From NCBI RefSeq assembly GCF_018687935.1, contig NZ_CP061308.1, positions 1,482,048 through 1,546,047 on the forward strand: 64,000 nt of DNA, read 5' to 3'. The translations under genes were made by a program, and so were the position numbers. This DNA is from Polynucleobacter sp. JS-JIR-5-A7 (GTDB taxonomy: Bacteria > Pseudomonadota > Gammaproteobacteria > Burkholderiales > Burkholderiaceae). Each line of letters begins with the position of its first letter. Position 1 is the first letter of the stretch. Of this stretch, positions 62,076 through 64,000 are shown piece after piece. The notes beneath the pieces are model-generated. The model was not told the origin of the DNA, did not search any database, and saw only the letters and a program-made list of their open reading frames with translations.

Positions 62076-62124
62076 TTCAAAGTTCTATATGTATTTATAT
62101 AGCAGAACTTCCACCAGAACTTCC
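62076..62124 (+). repeat. 49-bp repeat, copy B
   Basis: Plus-strand copy of the repeat at 59279-59327 (46/49 identical, opposite orientation), extended by a further CCACC. More AGTTCT words lie just left at 61980 and 62065. Its promoter-like orientation points rightward, away from the minus-strand genes and into the candidate origin. Confidence 0.8.
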
Positions 62125-62154
62125 ACCAAGTGTGAATGGATGCACCGGCGAGAA

Positions 62155-62340
62155 CTATGCCTTTAAGGCTAAATCCAAAGCTCGGTTTACTGCGGCAGTT
62201 TTGGATAGGATGATTTCTCGTTCCTTATCAATACCGAACTTCTCAAGAACTGCAAATAGCTTAGATTTCTCTACTTCGCAGTGGATATAGGTTGTATCTT
62301 CACTCGGGATGAAATAACCCCGATTGTCGTATTGGGTCAT
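62155..62340 (-). CDS. 61-aa hypothetical protein beside the candidate origin
   Basis: MTQYDNRGYFIPSEDTTYIH, then a helical half with KSKLFAVLEKFGIDKEREII. The ribosome site AAGGAGGT five bases before the ATG is the strongest in the accessory region, so it is surely translated. A small DNA-binding or copy-control protein would fit the position; no family recognised. Confidence 0.6.
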   Translation of the reverse strand: MTQYDNRGYFIPSEDTTYIHCEVEKSKLFAVLEKFGIDKEREIILSKTAAVNRALDLALKA

Positions 62341-63112
62341 TGGGACCTCCTTGGGTGTAATTTGTGTAATCGAAACTTAACCATCCGCAAAGGGGGATGG
62401 CTATATGCCGGTTTTCGGCTTGTCTGTCTACTACTTAGGAATCAGCACTTTGGGTGTGCCGGTGATAGTCTTTATCTATAGGTATAACATTTTTAAAAGG
62501 CCTTTTGAGGCACTCCGGAGATGCTTTATCTATAGCGGTAACATGTTGCCGGAGAGGCTTATTTGCTCTTTCTTTTAAGTATAACAATTGGTATTTGGAG
62601 GCTTTTGGGAGGCTTAAATCTCGCTACCTATATGCAACTATTACCGGCTGTAAAAATTGAGCACCGGAGGCCTCTGGTAGAAATTCCTCATAAAAAAGGT
62701 TAATTCTGATGCACCGGAGTGATGTTTTAAAAGGTCACTTTTGATGCCTACCTATCATTTTTATTGTTTCTTTAGAAACATTTATTTTTGACTGATTTTG
62801 GTCAGTTTTGGATTTTCCATGGAAAACTCAACATTGGATCAGTTTGAGTTAACCAAGGTTAATCCAAGTGAGATTTTGTGATCTCAGTTAGGTTTTGAGC
62901 TCTTTTCTTTTAGAGAGTATTCAAATCAAACTAGCCTAATCCCGCTTCCTTCTATATAGGGAGTCCTCAAAGTTTCACCATGTGGTATATGAATCCAGAG
63001 GCCTCCGGTTCACTCCGGATCGACCGGGTGATTAGCCATAAGCCAACTATGTTGGTATATACATCCTTCGAGTTTGGGTGTCCCTCGGCCTCACGTGGTG
63101 ACTCTGGAAGTG
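62341..63112. other. Non-coding repeat and palindrome block, candidate replication origin
   Basis: About 770 bases without a gene. Direct repeats TTTATCTATAG...GGTA(T)AACAT at 62471-62490 and 62525-62544. Five or more CCGGAG/CTCCGG words. A perfect 15-bp inverted repeat ACCGGAGGCCTCTGG (62663-62677) and its complement (62995-63009). Between these lies a run of palindromes: TGTTTCT-AGAAACA (62765), ACTGA-TCAGT (62791), TTTTCCATGGAAAA (62813), TTAACC-GGTTAA (62849), TGAGAT-ATCTCA (62869). Near-repeats ATGTGGTATAT and ATGTTGGTATAT occur at 62980 and 63049. Confidence 0.6.
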
Positions 63113-63143
63113 AAAAAAAGGCCTACCCTTTCGGATAGACCTT
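63113..63143 (-). terminator. Strong terminator after the right-hand small-gene operon
   Basis: On the minus strand an 11-bp stem (two G-U pairs) capped by a GAAA tetraloop (63118-63143), followed by seven T. Ends the transcript carrying the genes at 63149-64000 and insulates the candidate origin. Confidence 0.88.
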
Positions 63144-63148
63144 AAGAC

Positions 63149-63484
63149 TTACGCTGTCACATTTAAATTAAACCACTGCTCACCATCTCCAATATTTGAG
63201 ATTTCATGCCTTAAAGCGTATTCATGCGCTAAATAATGGTGCGGGAGATTGTCAGTTACGTTATCCGCTATTGCCTCAACGATGTAATCGACAGCGACCA
63301 AATCCATCATTCTCTCGCTTACATTGTTTGTCCATTCTTGCTCTGTCACTCCAAGATTTTCAGTGGCAAATGTAATTAGTGCTTCTTGATACTTTAATTC
63401 AGCCATTACCATTGCTTGTTGGTGTCGAGCCATTTCTTGATTAAATAAATCTACAACTTCTTTTTGTGTCAATTTTGTATTCAT
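63149..63484 (-). CDS. Hypothetical protein, accessory region
   Basis: 111 aa, helical N terminus (MNTKLTQKEVVDLFNQEMAR) and a His/Tyr-containing middle (LPHHYLAHEYALRHEI). AAGGAA precedes the ATG. No family recognised. Followed by the terminator. Confidence 0.55.
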   Translation of the reverse strand: MNTKLTQKEVVDLFNQEMARHQQAMVMAELKYQEALITFATENLGVTEQEWTNNVSERMMDLVAVDYIVEAIADNVTDNLPHHYLAHEYALRHEISNIGDGEQWFNLNVTA

Positions 63485-63496
63485 AATGTTTATTCC

Positions 63497-63850
63497 TTAT
63501 TGGTTAGAAATATTTGCCATTTCTTTCATCCTATTTTGAAAGCGGTCTTGCAATATTTCCAAAAGAGAGATGTTTGGGTTGTCTTCGAGTTTTGTCAAAA
63601 TCAACAACTCTAAATACTTCGATGGATCCATTGCCGCACGGGCAACTTTCTTACCGTCATTTTGGATAGCTAAATTAAGCCCCGCTAAAACTGCCTCGCT
63701 ACTTCCTGAGTAACCAAAGTGTTTCACTGCGAAGTCTGCATAAATACTCGCTAATTTGACGTTATGTTCATGGATAGCGTCATAGTGCTCTTTAGTTGGT
63801 AGTGCCTCGTAAAGGGCTATGAGGTCTCTATCGATTTTGATTGTGTTCAT
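63497..63850 (-). CDS. Hypothetical protein, accessory region
   Basis: 117 aa, helical; MNTIKIDRDLIALYEALPTK with a central FGYSGSSEAVLAGLNLAI. AAGGAAATAA precedes the ATG, like its downstream neighbour. No family recognised. Confidence 0.55.
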   Translation of the reverse strand: MNTIKIDRDLIALYEALPTKEHYDAIHEHNVKLASIYADFAVKHFGYSGSSEAVLAGLNLAIQNDGKKVARAAMDPSKYLELLILTKLEDNPNISLLEILQDRFQNRMKEMANISNQ

Positions 63851-63862
63851 TTGTTTATTTCC

Positions 63863-64000
63863 TTATTTAGTTAGATTTTTAGTATTAGGGTATTTCAAGG
63901 CGACAGATATAAAAGTAAAAAGTGATTGCTCAACTCTTTCCAAATAATCTTTGTCATCTTTCTTTTCTATAGCGAGAGCAATGATTGCCTCGATTACATC
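63863..64000 (-). CDS. C-terminal end of a further small gene (runs off right edge)
   Basis: 45 codons plus stop: DVIEAIIALAIEKKDDKDYL, then an amphipathic helix and a Lys/Asn-rich end. Open through the edge. It lies 12 bases upstream of the 117-aa gene in the same orientation, so the operon continues to the right. Confidence 0.5.
   Translation of the reverse strand, partial: DVIEAIIALAIEKKDDKDYLERVEQSLFTFISVALKYPNTKNLTK

Noticed and set aside
62341..63112. Small protein genes in the repeat-rich block
   Set aside because: I found no frame of convincing length with a ribosome site; the sequence is dominated by repeats and palindromes.

Overview
The window looks like a chromosome segment of an aerobic anoxygenic phototrophic betaproteobacterium of moderate-to-low GC, most like a freshwater Burkholderiales such as Polynucleobacter. 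I infer the taxon from gene content, gene order and protein style; no rRNA is present to confirm it.

Region 1 (1-34750) is a photosynthesis gene cluster entered part-way through. From the left it holds the start of a pigment-complex MFS protein (lhaA/pucC type), bchM and bchF (minus strand), then aerR-ppsR-crtA-crtD-crtC (plus strand). Next comes a long minus-strand superoperon read right to left: bchH-crtE-crtF-bchC-bchX-bchY-bchZ-(49-aa ORF)-pufB-(74-aa membrane ORF)-pufA-pufL-pufM-pufC, a terminator, then crtI-crtB. Divergent from bchH are bchI-bchD, followed by minus-strand bchO and a second alpha/beta hydrolase, a plus-strand light-dependent protochlorophyllide reductase (por), and minus-strand bchN-bchB-bchL. 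Together these make bacteriochlorophyll a, spheroidene/spheroidenone-type carotenoids and a type-II reaction centre with LH1 and a tetrahaem cytochrome. Both the dark (BchLNB) and the light-dependent (POR) protochlorophyllide reductases are present. puhA, acsF, bchG and bchP are not in the window.

Region 2 (34.95-51.3 kb) is ordinary flanking chromosome: a sugar-epimerase-like protein, an ABC exporter, an Rrf2 regulator, a four-gene cluster of exported cupin, NHL-propeller, ModA-like and amidohydrolase proteins, a nitroreductase, small hypotheticals, an esterase, TauE/SafE and Nramp-like transporters, a TRAP solute receptor, pmbA, a MogA/MoaB-like gene and orn.

Region 3 (about 51.35-64.0 kb, continuing off the right edge) is an accessory element. 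Most of its genes lie on the minus strand in tightly overlapping small-gene operons. It carries a primase-like and a RepA-like helicase protein, a repeat- and palindrome-rich non-coding block that looks like a replication origin, two 49-bp inverted repeats flanking the replication genes, a possible P27-type small terminase, and a tail-fibre-like collagen/C1q-like protein with a small companion. No large terminase, portal, capsid or integrase is visible in the window. A phage satellite or a degenerate/novel phage-plasmid is the best working idea, but the missing right part could change that.
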